Source: Pseudomonas sp. UBA6562
Lineage (GTDB): Bacteria > Pseudomonadota > Gammaproteobacteria > Pseudomonadales > Pseudomonadaceae
DNA length: 64,000 bases
Assembly: GCF_002434265.1 (NCBI RefSeq)
Contig: NZ_DJJS01000006.1
Coordinates: forward strand, 496,001-560,000
Reading direction: 5' to 3'
This document shows positions 7,813 through 17,114 of this stretch, one piece after another (position 1 is the stretch's first letter; every line of letters begins with the position of its first letter). The translations under genes and the position numbers were made by a program. Below the pieces are notes generated by a model. That model made no database searches and was not told where the DNA came from. It was given only the letters and a program-made list of their open reading frames with translations.

Positions 7813-8433
7813 ATGAGAGCCGACCTGGAAATCATCCACGACTGGATCCCCGCCGGCAGCCGCGTGCTCGACCTGGGCTGCGGCAACGGCGAACTGCTGG
7901 CCTCGCTGCGCGACCGCAAGCAGGTGCACGGCTACGGCCTGGAAATCGACGCCGACAACATCGCCGCGTGCGTGGCCAAGGGCGTCAACGTCATCGAGCA
8001 GGACCTGGACAAGGGCCTGGGCAACTTCGCCAGCAACAGCTTCGATGTGGTGGTCATGACCCAGGCCTTGCAGGCCGTGGAGTACCCCGACCGCATCCTC
8101 GAAGAGATGCTGCGCGTGGGCCGCCAGTGCATCATCACCTTCCCCAACTTCGGCCACTGGCGCTGCCGCTGGTACCTGGCCACCAAGGGCCGCATGCCGG
8201 TGTCGGACTTCATGCCCTATACCTGGTACAACACGCCCAACATCCACTTCTGCACCTTCGCCGACTTCGAGGCGCTGTGCCTGGAGCGCGATGCCAAGGT
8301 CATCGACCGTCTGGCGGTCGACCGGCTGCATCGCAATGGCTTGGGGGGTAGGATCTGGCCTAACCTGCTTGGGGAAATCGGTATCTACCGTGTCAGCGGC
8401 CCCGGCCTGGACGCCCATCGGGTCGCCGTCTGA
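7813..8433 (+). CDS. metW: Methionine biosynthesis protein MetW
   Basis: A 206-residue SAM-dependent methyltransferase-like protein. Seen: motif I VLDLGCGNGELLASL (about residues 17-31), the acidic loop YGLEIDADNI, DVVVMTQALQAV, and the conserved FPNFGHWRCRW region. MetW is required with MetX for homoserine acylation in several proteobacteria and is thought to form a complex with it or act as its activator; a true methyl-transfer substrate is not established. Spacing to metX implies one transcript. Confidence 0.96.
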   Translation: MRADLEIIHDWIPAGSRVLDLGCGNGELLASLRDRKQVHGYGLEIDADNIAACVAKGVNVIEQDLDKGLGNFASNSFDVVVMTQALQAVEYPDRILEEMLRVGRQCIITFPNFGHWRCRWYLATKGRMPVSDFMPYTWYNTPNIHFCTFADFEALCLERDAKVIDRLAVDRLHRNGLGGRIWPNLLGEIGIYRVSGPGLDAHRVAV

Positions 8434-8491
8434 TCGAGACGCGGTGGCGGTTTCCCCCTCACCGCGCGCTTCCCACTGGAGTGACTGACCC

Positions 8492-8926
8492 ATGCGTCGT
8501 CTAGCCGTATTCCTGCTCAGCCTGTGCCTGACCGCCCCCCTGTTCGCCGCCGAGGCCGCCCGCCCCGAGCGCAAGCAGGCGTTCGGTGACGTGACGGTGT
8601 TCTACAACGCTTTTTCTTCGAGCATGCTGCAAGCGCAGGTGGCCGCCGACACGGGCCTGACCCGCAGCAAGCAGCTCGGTGTGCTGACCGTGGCCGTGCT
8701 CAAGGCCGACAAACCCGGCATGGCGGTGGTCAGCGGCACGGTGAAAGACCTCACCGGGCGCAGCAGCCCGTTGTCGTTCCGCCAGACCAGCAGCCAGGGT
8801 GCGATCTCCTACGTGGCCCAGTTCAAGGTCGAGCAGGCGCAGCGCATGGTCTTCGACCTCGATATCGAAACCGGCGGCGTCAGCCACTCCCTCAGCTTCA
8901 ACCAGGACGTATTCCCAGGCGAATGA
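8492..8926 (+). CDS. Exported DUF4426 protein
   Basis: A 144-residue protein with a clear signal peptide (RRLAVFLLSLCLTAPLFAAEA, about 20 residues) and a single beta-rich DUF4426 domain. Visible landmarks are FGDVTVFYNAF after the signal and SLSFNQDVFPGE at the end. It probably lies in the periplasm; function is unknown. It is conserved next to metW and rdgB in pseudomonads, and its stop overlaps the rdgB start by four bases, so translation is likely coupled. Confidence 0.9.
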   Translation: MRRLAVFLLSLCLTAPLFAAEAARPERKQAFGDVTVFYNAFSSSMLQAQVAADTGLTRSKQLGVLTVAVLKADKPGMAVVSGTVKDLTGRSSPLSFRQTSSQGAISYVAQFKVEQAQRMVFDLDIETGGVSHSLSFNQDVFPGE

Positions 8927-9519
8927 TGAATCTCCAGCAGCTCGTATTGGCCAGCCACAACGCCGGCAAACTCAAAGAACTCCAGGCCATGCTCGGCGAA
9001 TCGGTGCGGTTGCGCTCGATCGGCGAGTTCAGCCAGGTCGAACCCGAGGAAACCGGGCTGTCGTTCGTCGAGAACGCCATCCTCAAGGCGCGCAATGCGG
9101 CACGCATTTCCGGTTTGCCAGCGTTGGCCGACGACTCCGGGCTGGCGGTGGACTTCCTCGGCGGTGCGCCGGGCATCTACTCGGCACGCTACGCCGACGG
9201 TCAGGGCGATGCGGCGAACAACGCCAAGCTGCTCGATGCGCTGAAGGACGTACCGGCCGAGCAGCGCGGCGCGCAGTTCGTCTGTGTGCTGGCGTTGGTG
9301 CGCCATGCCGACGACCCGCTGCCGATCCTCTGCGAAGGCTTGTGGCACGGGCGCATTCTCACCGCCGCCAGTGGCGAGCACGGCTTCGGCTACGATCCGC
9401 TGTTCTGGGTGCCCGAGCGCGACTGCTCCAGCGCCGAGCTGGCACCCTTGGAAAAGAACCAGTTGAGCCACCGCGCCCGCGCCATGGCCTTGCTGCGTCA
9501 GCGTCTGGGCCTGGCATGA
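8923..9519 (+). CDS. rdgB: RdgB/HAM1-family XTP/dITP diphosphatase
   Basis: A 198-residue house-cleaning enzyme that hydrolyses XTP, ITP and dITP to monophosphates and keeps deaminated purines out of DNA and RNA. Seen: ASHNAGKLKEL at the N-terminus, EETGLSFVENAILKARNAA, the active-site block ALADDSGLAVDFLGG followed by GIYSARYA, and GFGYDPLFWVPE. The gene starts with two consecutive ATG codons inside the end of the DUF4426 gene; either could be used. Its stop overlaps the hemW start by four bases. Confidence 0.97.
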   Translation: MMNLQQLVLASHNAGKLKELQAMLGESVRLRSIGEFSQVEPEETGLSFVENAILKARNAARISGLPALADDSGLAVDFLGGAPGIYSARYADGQGDAANNAKLLDALKDVPAEQRGAQFVCVLALVRHADDPLPILCEGLWHGRILTAASGEHGFGYDPLFWVPERDCSSAELAPLEKNQLSHRARAMALLRQRLGLA

Positions 9520-10709
9520 CCGAGCAGCCGTCCGCGTCTTTGCTCTATCCCGCAGCGGCGCGCATCGCACTGCCGGAACCTCCGCCGCTGGCGCTGTACA
9601 TCCACATCCCGTGGTGCGTGCGCAAATGCCCGTATTGCGACTTCAATTCGCACCAGGCCGGGCCCGAGATACCGGAAGCGGCCTATGTCGATGCGCTGCT
9701 GGCCGACCTCGACCAGGAGCTGCCCGCCGTACAAGGCCGGGCGATCAGCTCGATCTTCTTCGGCGGCGGGACGCCGAGCCTGTTCAGCGCAGCCGCCTTG
9801 GGCCGCCTGCTGCGCGGCGTGGAGCAGCGCATTCCCTTCGCCGCCGACATCGAGATCACCCTGGAGGCCAACCCCGGCACCTTCGAGCAGGACAAGTTCA
9901 AGGCCTACCGGCAACAGGGCATCAATCGCCTGTCGATCGGCGTGCAGAGCTTCCAGCCGGAAAAACTCGAGCGCCTGGGGCGCATCCACAATGGCGACGA
10001 AGCGGTGCGTGCGGCCGGCATGGCGCGGGCGGCGGGCTTCGACAACTTCAACCTCGACCTCATGCATGGCCTGCCCGAGCAGTCGCTGGACGACGCCTTG
10101 GGCGACCTGCGCCAGGCCATCGACCTGGGGCCGACGCACCTGTCGTGGTACCAGCTCACTGTCGAGCCCAACACGGTGTTCTGGAACCAGCCGCCGGAGC
10201 TGCCCGAAGACGACATCCTCTGGGACATCCAGGAAGCCGGCCAGGCGCTGCTCGCCAGCCAGGGTTTCGCCCAGTACGAGGTGTCGGCCTATGCCCAGCC
10301 CGGCAAACCGGCGCGGCACAACCTCAACTACTGGCGCTTCGGCGACTTCATCGGCATCGGCGCCGGCGCCCACGGCAAGCTGTCGCTGGCCGACGGGCGC
10401 ATCGTGCGCACCTGGAAGACGCGCCTGCCGAAGGACTACCTCAACCCCGAAAAGCCATACAAGGCCGGGGAAAAGGCCTTGCCCATCGACGAGCTGCCGT
10501 TCGAGTTCCTGATCAACGCCCTGCGCCTGACCCAAGGCGTGGAAGCCGACCTGTTCACCCGCCGTACCGGACAGCCCCTGGCGCAGTTGGCCGACGCCCG
10601 CCGCAATGCCGAACAAAAGGGCCTTTTACGGGTCGAACCGGATCGACTGGCCGCCACGGCGCGCGGCCAACTGTTCCTCAACGACCTGCTGCAATACTTC
10701 CTGACCTGA
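9516..10709 (+). CDS. hemW: HemW, radical-SAM heme chaperone
   Basis: A 397-residue radical SAM protein formerly annotated as coproporphyrinogen dehydrogenase. Seen: iron-sulfur motif HIPWCVRKCPYCDFNSH (CxxxCxxC at about residues 32-39), the glycine-rich SSIFFGGGTPSLF, VQSFQPEKLERLGR and a C-terminal HemN-type domain. The family works as a heme chaperone that delivers heme to acceptor proteins. The start is set by the ATGA overlap with rdgB; a longer open frame upstream is a shadow inside rdgB. Confidence 0.96.
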   Translation: MTEQPSASLLYPAAARIALPEPPPLALYIHIPWCVRKCPYCDFNSHQAGPEIPEAAYVDALLADLDQELPAVQGRAISSIFFGGGTPSLFSAAALGRLLRGVEQRIPFAADIEITLEANPGTFEQDKFKAYRQQGINRLSIGVQSFQPEKLERLGRIHNGDEAVRAAGMARAAGFDNFNLDLMHGLPEQSLDDALGDLRQAIDLGPTHLSWYQLTVEPNTVFWNQPPELPEDDILWDIQEAGQALLASQGFAQYEVSAYAQPGKPARHNLNYWRFGDFIGIGAGAHGKLSLADGRIVRTWKTRLPKDYLNPEKPYKAGEKALPIDELPFEFLINALRLTQGVEADLFTRRTGQPLAQLADARRNAEQKGLLRVEPDRLAATARGQLFLNDLLQYFLT

Positions 10710-10718
10710 GGCTGATCC

Positions 10719-11045
10719 ATGGACATGGTACTTGACCTGCTCGCGACCGTTTCCCGCTGGAGCCGCGGCAATCTCTCCGAGATTTCGCTGGCGTTCGTCG
10801 GTTGCCTGCTGGTGCTGTTCGGCACCGACATCAAGGCCTGGGCCGAACAGCGCCTGGGCAGCGTGGCGGGCGCCTTGCGCGTACCGGCCATGGCCCTGCT
10901 GGTGATGATCGGCAGCGGCGCTGCGCTGATCTATGCGACGCCCTGGGTGATGAAGGGATTGAGCCAGTTCAACAACTACGCGCTGGCGCCGGTGTTGTTG
11001 GTGGTGTTGGCGTTGGTGGGGATCGTGGCGGATCGGCGGGGTTGA
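10719..11045 (+). CDS. DUF3392 small membrane protein
   Basis: A 108-residue inner-membrane protein with three predicted helices (around ISLAFVGCLLVLFG, MALLVMIGSGAALIYA and LAPVLLVVLALVGIVA) and a conserved FGTDIKAW after the first. It matches the DUF3392 family by these landmarks; the role is unknown. It follows hemW by 9 bases and is the last gene of the rightward yggS-to-DUF3392 run. Confidence 0.88.
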   Translation: MDMVLDLLATVSRWSRGNLSEISLAFVGCLLVLFGTDIKAWAEQRLGSVAGALRVPAMALLVMIGSGAALIYATPWVMKGLSQFNNYALAPVLLVVLALVGIVADRRG

Positions 11046-11163
11046 GGGTTGGCCTTTAGATCTTGGGCTGCCGCTCCAGTATGCCTATAGGGCTGCGAAG
11101 CGCGCTTTGCACAACTGCCGCGCAGCATTTGTAGCACGCGGTAACGGACATGGGCCGGCTTGG

Positions 11164-11306
11164 CCGGCCATCGCGGCTAAAGCCGCTCCCACAGTGGAAG
11201 CAGGCGCAACTGCGATTGCTGTAGAAGCAGTTTTAGTCGCAGCCGAACTTGTGGGGGCGGCCGGTTCGGCGCTCCGATTAGCCGCGATGGGGCGCGAAGC
11301 GGCCTT
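11164..11306. repeat. Pair of inverted REP-like elements
   Basis: The sequence CATCGCGGCTAA at 11169-11180 recurs inverted at 11278-11289. The first copy continues into the pseudomonad REP ending AGCCGCTCCCACAG; the second copy is degenerate. Pairs of inverted REPs are typical of extragenic spaces in P. putida-group genomes. They lie in the 284-base gap between the converging DUF3392 and trmB genes, and the gap holds nothing else that I can support. Confidence 0.75.
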
Positions 11307-11329
11307 GGATCGGCCGCCTCGCCATCACA

Positions 11330-12052
11330 TCAAGCCAGCTTCTCGAACTTCAAATCCCACACCCCATGCCCCAGCCGCTCGCCGCGGCGTTCGAACTTGG
11401 TGATCGGGCGTTCTTCCGGGCGCGGCACGTAAGCACCGTCGGCCGCCTGGTTGCGGTAGCCGGGCGCGGCGCTCATCACTTCGAGCATGTACTCGGCGTA
11501 GGGCTGCCAGTCAGTGGCCATGTGGAAAATCCCACCGGGCTTCAACTTGCTGCGCACCAGTTCGGCGAATTCCAGCTGCACGATGCGGCGCTTGTGGTGG
11601 CGCGCCTTGTGCCAGGGGTCGGGGAAGAACAGCATCAGGCGGTCGAGGCTGTTGTCGGCCACGCAGCGGTTGAGCACCTCGATGGCGTCGCAGTCGTAGA
11701 CCCGCAGGTTCTTCAGGCCTTCGGTGAGCACGCCGTTGAGCAGCGCGCCCACACCCGGACGGTGCACTTCGACGCCGATGAAATCCTGCTCGGGCGCAGC
11801 GGCGGCCATCTCCAGCAAGGAGTGCCCCATGCCGAAGCCGATTTCCAAGGTGCGCGGCGCACTGCGGCCGAACACCTGGTCGTAGTCCACCGGCGCATCG
11901 GCCAGCGGCAGGACGAACTGCGGGCCGCCGATGTCGAGGCCGCGTTGCTGGCCTTCGGTCATGCGCCCGGCGCGCATTACGAAACTCTTGATGCGGCGGT
12001 GCGGGCGTTGTTCGCCGTCGGCGGGGATCGGCGTTTCTTGCGATTCAGTCAT
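11330..12052 (-). CDS. trmB: tRNA (guanine-N7)-methyltransferase
   Basis: A 240-residue SAM-dependent enzyme that makes m7G46 in tRNA. Seen: SAM site TLEIGFGMGHSLLEMA, DFIGVEVHRPGVGALL, the D-rich VYDCDAIEVL, and the family signature LMLFFPDPWHKARHHKRRIVQ with conserved PDPW and KRR. An N-terminal basic extension (RPHRRIKSFVMRAGRM) is usual. It follows thiG by 9 bases on the same strand. Confidence 0.97.
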   Translation of the reverse strand: MTESQETPIPADGEQRPHRRIKSFVMRAGRMTEGQQRGLDIGGPQFVLPLADAPVDYDQVFGRSAPRTLEIGFGMGHSLLEMAAAAPEQDFIGVEVHRPGVGALLNGVLTEGLKNLRVYDCDAIEVLNRCVADNSLDRLMLFFPDPWHKARHHKRRIVQLEFAELVRSKLKPGGIFHMATDWQPYAEYMLEVMSAAPGYRNQAADGAYVPRPEERPITKFERRGERLGHGVWDLKFEKLA

Positions 12053-12061
12053 CAGGGGCTC

Positions 12062-12856
12062 TTACTTGATCAGACCATCCAGCGGCGACGAGGCGCTGGC
12101 ATAGAGTTTTTTCGGCATGCGCCCGGCGAGGTAGGCCAGGCGACCGGCGACGATGGCGTGCTTCATGGCCTCGGCCATCATCACCGGCTGTTGCGCGTGG
12201 GCGATGGCCGAGTTCATCAGCACCGCTTCGCAGCCCATTTCCATGGCGATGGTGGCATCCGAGGCGGTGCCCACGCCGGCGTCGACCAGCACGGGCACTT
12301 TGGATTCTTCGAGGATGATCTGCAGGTTGTAGGGGTTGCAGATGCCCAGGCCCGTACCGATCAGGCCGGCCAGCGGCATGACGGCGATGCAGCCGGCTTC
12401 GGCCAACTGGCGGGCGATGATCGGGTCATCGCTGGTGTAGACCATCACGTCGAAACCGTCCTTGACCAGCACTTCGGCGGCCTTGAGGGTTTCGATCACG
12501 TTGGGGAACAGGGTCTTCTGGTCGGCCAGCACTTCGAGCTTGACCAGGTTGTGGCCGTCGAGCAGCTCACGGGCCAGGCGGCAAGTGCGCACGGCTTCGA
12601 CCGCGTCGTAGCAACCGGCGGTGTTCGGCAGGATGGTGTAGCGGTCCGGCGGCAATACGTCGAGCAGGTTCGGCTCGCCGGGGTTCTGGCCGATGTTGGT
12701 GCGGCGCACGGCAACGGTGACGATTTCGGCGCCCGAGGCTTCGATGGCCTGGCGGGTTTCGTCCAGGTCGCGGTATTTGCCGGTGCCCACCAGCAGGCGC
12801 GAGGCGAAGGTACGGCCGGCCAGGGTGAAGGGCTTGTCAGTGCGAACGTTGCTCAT
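12062..12856 (-). CDS. thiG: Thiazole synthase ThiG
   Basis: A 264-residue TIM-barrel enzyme that forms the thiazole phosphate moiety of thiamine from deoxyxylulose 5-phosphate, dehydroglycine and ThiS thiocarboxylate. Seen: FASRLLVGTGKY, TVAVRRTN, the VKLEVLAD strand with the likely Schiff-base lysine, MPLAGLIGTGLGI and VDAGVGTASDA, followed by EAVLMNSAIAHA. Full length. It lies 53 bases downstream of thiS, its sulfur donor, on the same strand. Confidence 0.98.
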   Translation of the reverse strand: MSNVRTDKPFTLAGRTFASRLLVGTGKYRDLDETRQAIEASGAEIVTVAVRRTNIGQNPGEPNLLDVLPPDRYTILPNTAGCYDAVEAVRTCRLARELLDGHNLVKLEVLADQKTLFPNVIETLKAAEVLVKDGFDVMVYTSDDPIIARQLAEAGCIAVMPLAGLIGTGLGICNPYNLQIILEESKVPVLVDAGVGTASDATIAMEMGCEAVLMNSAIAHAQQPVMMAEAMKHAIVAGRLAYLAGRMPKKLYASASSPLDGLIK

Positions 12857-12909
12857 CGGGACTCCTCGGGTAAAGGTTGCGGGGCTTGCGAAGGGAACGC
12901 AGGCTGCGG

Positions 12910-13110
12910 CTAGCCGCCGCCGATGGCGTGGACCACCTCGACCTGGTCGCCTTCGACGAGCAGCGTGCCATCGTGCTGGCTGCGCGGCACGATGTCCTGG
13001 TTCAGCTCCACCGCGACGCGGCGCCCGGTCAGCTCGAGCCGGGCCAGCAAGGCCGCCACGCTCTCGCCGGAGGGCAATTCGTAAGGTTCACCGTTCAGTT
13101 GAATGCGCAT
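12910..13110 (-). CDS. thiS: Sulfur carrier protein ThiS
   Basis: A 66-residue ubiquitin-like protein that carries sulfur as a C-terminal thiocarboxylate to ThiG. Seen: MRIQLNGEPYELP at the start, a beta-grasp length, and the diagnostic C-terminal Gly-Gly(-Gly) ending HAIGGG. The internal ATG is preferred over one four codons upstream because it gives the family's usual N-terminus. I found no TPP-riboswitch (thi box) sequence upstream. Confidence 0.95.
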   Translation of the reverse strand: MRIQLNGEPYELPSGESVAALLARLELTGRRVAVELNQDIVPRSQHDGTLLVEGDQVEVVHAIGGG

Positions 13111-13143
13111 GCGCACGGCCACCGTTGTGCTTTGGGGGCCCGC

Positions 13144-13173
13144 ATTCTAGCCCCTGACAGGGTTTTTACCCAA
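13144..13173 (-). promoter_or_regulatory. Candidate sigma-70 promoter for thiS-thiG-trmB
   Basis: On the minus strand, TTGGGT (13168-13173) and TAGAAT (13144-13149) are 18 bases apart, about 34 bases before the thiS start. Judged by eye only. Confidence 0.45.
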
Positions 13174-13212
13174 GCCTGATGGCCTGCATTCGGCCCAATG
13201 GCGACCGCTCGG

Positions 13213-13584
13213 TCAGCCCAGGCGCCAGGCCGCAAGGCCCAGGCACAGCCAGCCGGCCAGGAAGCACGCGCCGCCGATGGGAGTGACGATGCCCAGCTTG
13301 CCGATGCCGCTCAGGGTCAGCGCGTAGAGGCTGCCGGAGAACAGCACGATGCCCATCGCGAACAGCCCACCGGCCCAGCCCACCAGGCGACCGGGCAGAT
13401 GCACGGCGAGCACGGCCAGCGCGAGCAAGGCCAGCGCGTGCACCAACTGGTACGTGACCCCGGTGTGGAAGATGGCCAGGTACTCGGCGCTCAGGCGATT
13501 CTTCAGACCATGGGCGGCGAAGGCGCCCAAGGCGACACCGGTGAAGCCGAAGAAAGCGGCGAGCATGAGGAAGCTGCGAAGCAT
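13213..13584 (-). CDS. DUF423 membrane protein
   Basis: A 123-residue protein with four hydrophobic segments. The N-terminus has the DUF423 signature FGFTGVALGAFAAHGLK, followed by FHTGVTYQLVHALALLALA and GKLGIVTPIGGACFLAGWL. Inner membrane, function unknown (E. coli YgdD family). The ATG is supported by a GGAG sequence 10-13 bases upstream. It is divergent from mtgA, with 64 bases between starts. Confidence 0.93.
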   Translation of the reverse strand: MLRSFLMLAAFFGFTGVALGAFAAHGLKNRLSAEYLAIFHTGVTYQLVHALALLALAVLAVHLPGRLVGWAGGLFAMGIVLFSGSLYALTLSGIGKLGIVTPIGGACFLAGWLCLGLAAWRLG

Positions 13585-13609
13585 GGGACGACTCCTGCGA
13601 AGGGGTCTG

Positions 13610-13615
13610 TATAAT
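13610..13615 (+). promoter_or_regulatory. Candidate -10 element (TATAAT) for mtgA
   Basis: A perfect TATAAT preceded directly by TG lies in the 64-base DUF423/mtgA gap, 34 bases before the mtgA start. No good -35 is seen. Confidence 0.5.
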
Positions 13616-13648
13616 GGCCGCTTCCCTCGGTCGGGCCAAGCCATCCTC

Positions 13649-14359
13649 ATGTTGTCATCGATCATCCGCCGCCTCGCGCGGGTCCTGTTGTGGTGTGCCG
13701 TCGGCAGCGTCCTGCTGGTGCTGCTGTTTCGTTGGGTGCCGCCACCGGGCACGGCGCTGATGGTCGAGCGCAAGGTGCAGTCGTGGTTCGGTGGCGAGGC
13801 CATCGACCTGCAGCGCGACTGGCAACCCTGGGAAGCGATCTCAGACGACTTGAAAGTGGCGGTCATCGCTGGCGAAGACCAGAAGTTCGCCAGCCACTGG
13901 GGCTTCGACGTGTCGGCCATCCAGGCCGCCATCAGCCACAACGAGCGCGGTGGCAGCGTGCGTGGCGCCAGTACCCTGACCCAGCAGGTGGCCAAGAATC
14001 TGTTTCTCTGGCCGGGCCGCAGCTGGCTGCGCAAGGGCCTGGAGGCTTGGTTCACCGGGTGGATGGAGCTGTTGTGGTCCAAGGAGCGCATCCTCGAGGT
14101 GTACCTCAACAGCGCCGAATGGGGGCCGGGCGTGTTTGGCGCCCAGGCGGCAGCGCGTTACCACTTCGGCGTCGATGCCAGCCGCTTGACGCGCCAGCAG
14201 GCGGCCCAGCTGGCGGCGGTGCTGCCCAGCCCGATCCGCTGGAGCGCCGGTCGCCCCAGCGCCTATGTGGCGGGCCGTGCCAGCTGGATCAACCGGCAGA
14301 TGAGCCAGTTGGGCGGCGACGAGTACCTCAAGCGTCTGGAAGCGGGCGAACGTTTCTAG
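13649..14359 (+). CDS. mtgA: Monofunctional biosynthetic peptidoglycan transglycosylase
   Basis: A 236-residue membrane-anchored GT51 glycosyltransferase that polymerises lipid II into glycan strands. Seen: one N-terminal anchor helix (ARVLLWCAVGSVLLVLLF), catalytic EDQKFASHWGFD, GASTLTQQVAKNLFLW, WSKERILEVYLNSAEWG and GVFGAQAAARYHFG. No transpeptidase domain follows, which separates it from PBP1-type enzymes such as ponA at 55.2 kb. The upstream in-frame extension overlaps the divergent DUF423 gene and is rejected. Confidence 0.97.
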   Translation: MLSSIIRRLARVLLWCAVGSVLLVLLFRWVPPPGTALMVERKVQSWFGGEAIDLQRDWQPWEAISDDLKVAVIAGEDQKFASHWGFDVSAIQAAISHNERGGSVRGASTLTQQVAKNLFLWPGRSWLRKGLEAWFTGWMELLWSKERILEVYLNSAEWGPGVFGAQAAARYHFGVDASRLTRQQAAQLAAVLPSPIRWSAGRPSAYVAGRASWINRQMSQLGGDEYLKRLEAGERF

Positions 14360-14391
14360 GCATTGCTTGAAAGCCTAGATACCCACACACG

Positions 14392-14426
14392 AAAAAGCCG
14401 CAGCCCTTGCGGGCAGCGGCTTTTTT
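14392..14426. terminator. Bidirectional intrinsic terminator between mtgA and rpoH
   Basis: Hairpin AAAAAGCCGC ... GCGGCTTTTTT with CCC/GGG extending the stem inward. It carries T runs on both strands, so it can end the rightward mtgA transcript and the leftward rpoH transcript. Confidence 0.88.
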
Positions 14427-14444
14427 GCGAGCGTGGAACGTGGA

Positions 14445-15299
<855 letters not shown>

Positions 15300-15346
15300 T
15301 CAAGAACCTCCAGCTTTCGAAATTGTGCCTCGTGAGCACTGCCTAC

Positions 15347-15374
15347 ATTGACCCGTAAATCCAGGTTCGAGTTC
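15347..15374 (-). promoter_or_regulatory. Candidate AlgU/sigma-E-type promoter for rpoH
   Basis: On the minus strand GAACTC (15369-15374) and TCAAT (15347-15351) are separated by 17 bases, close to the AlgU pattern GAACTT-N16/17-TCTGA. AlgU-dependent transcription of rpoH is known in P. aeruginosa; assignment of this site is by eye. It lies about 48 bases before the rpoH start. Confidence 0.42.
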
Positions 15375-15423
15375 CAAGATGAACGAAATGCAACGTTGGC
15401 GATTGTTACTACCATGATGGCGA

Positions 15424-16442
15424 CTAGCGTGGCGCCAGCTCGTTCAGATGGCGAGCCACGGCGATCCACGCACCGATATACCCCAACAGTACAGCACCGA
15501 TCAAGAGTGAGAGTCCATCCGACCCTGGTACACCTGCGAGGCCGAAATCGCTGCCGTACAAGCCCGAAAGCCCTACCACGGCCTCGTTCAGCCAGTTCAG
15601 GCCGAAGGCGAGGATGCCCCACGCCAGCAGGCCGGCACCCAGGCCATAGAGCGCGCCCATGTACAGGAAAGGCCGGCGCACGTAGCTGTCGGTACCGCCC
15701 ACCAGCTTGATCACCTCGATCTCGGTACGGCGGTTCTCGATATGTAGACGAATAGTGTTACCAATTACTAACAGCAAAGCCGAAATCAGCATCACCGCCA
15801 TGCCGAACACGAAGCGGTCGCCCAGCTTGAGGATCGCCGCCAGGCGCTCGACCCAGAGTAGATCCAGCTGCGCCACTTCGACCCGTGGCAGCTCCGAAAG
15901 GCGCTGGCGCAAGGCTTCGAGGGTCGGCTTGTCGACTTCCTCCGGGGTCACTACCACCACACCGGGCAGTGGGTTTTCCGGCAGTTCGCGGATCGCTTCG
16001 CCCAGGCCTGACTGGTGCTTGAACTCTTCCAGTGCCTGATCGCGGCTGATGTACTGCGCCTGGGCCACGCCCGGCATGTCGGCGATCTGACCGCGCAGGG
16101 TTTCGCCGTCCGCGCTGCTGGCGTCCATCTTCAAGTACAGGGAAATCTGCGCCGCGCGTTGCCAGGAACCGCCGAGCACTTCGACGTTCTTGAGCAGCAG
16201 CGACAGGCCCATGGGCATGCTCAGCGCCACCGCCATCACCAGACAGGTGAAGAAGCTGCCGATCGGCTGCTTGGCCAGGCGGCGCAGGCTGTCGGCCAGG
16301 CTCGCACGGTGGCTTTCGCCCCAGGCACGCATGAGGGTGCGCAGGTCCGGGCCGTCGTCGTCGTGCTGGCCAGGCTTTTTCTTCGGTGCCTCGGCGCCTT
16401 TAGGCGCGACGCGTTCGGATACTTTACGCGTGGATGTGCTGC

Positions 16443-16446
<4 letters not shown>
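15424..16446 (-). CDS. ftsX: Cell-division protein FtsX
   Basis: A 340-residue inner-membrane partner of FtsE. The FtsEX complex couples ATP hydrolysis to peptidoglycan hydrolase activation at the septum. Seen: an N-terminal cytoplasmic basic tail rich in K and D, a first helix (FFTCLVMAVALSMPMGLSLLL), a periplasmic domain, and three further helices near the C-terminus (FGMAVMLISALLLVIGNTI, GALYGLGAGLLAWGILAF and LLIGAVLLGYIGAWIAV). The start overlaps the ftsE stop by four bases. Confidence 0.97.

Positions 16447-17110
<664 letters not shown>

Positions 17111-17114
<4 letters not shown>

Noticed and set aside
8799..9515. Long N-terminal extension of hemW
   Set aside because: The extended frame overlaps rdgB entirely in another frame; the ATGA overlap start gives the normal HemW N-terminus.
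11107..11403. A 98-codon open frame in the DUF3392/trmB gap
   Set aside because: It runs through REP-like repeats and has no family resemblance or ribosome site.
13111..13212. Possible TPP riboswitch upstream of thiS
   Set aside because: No thi-box core sequence found in the leader; only a simple promoter-like pair is seen.
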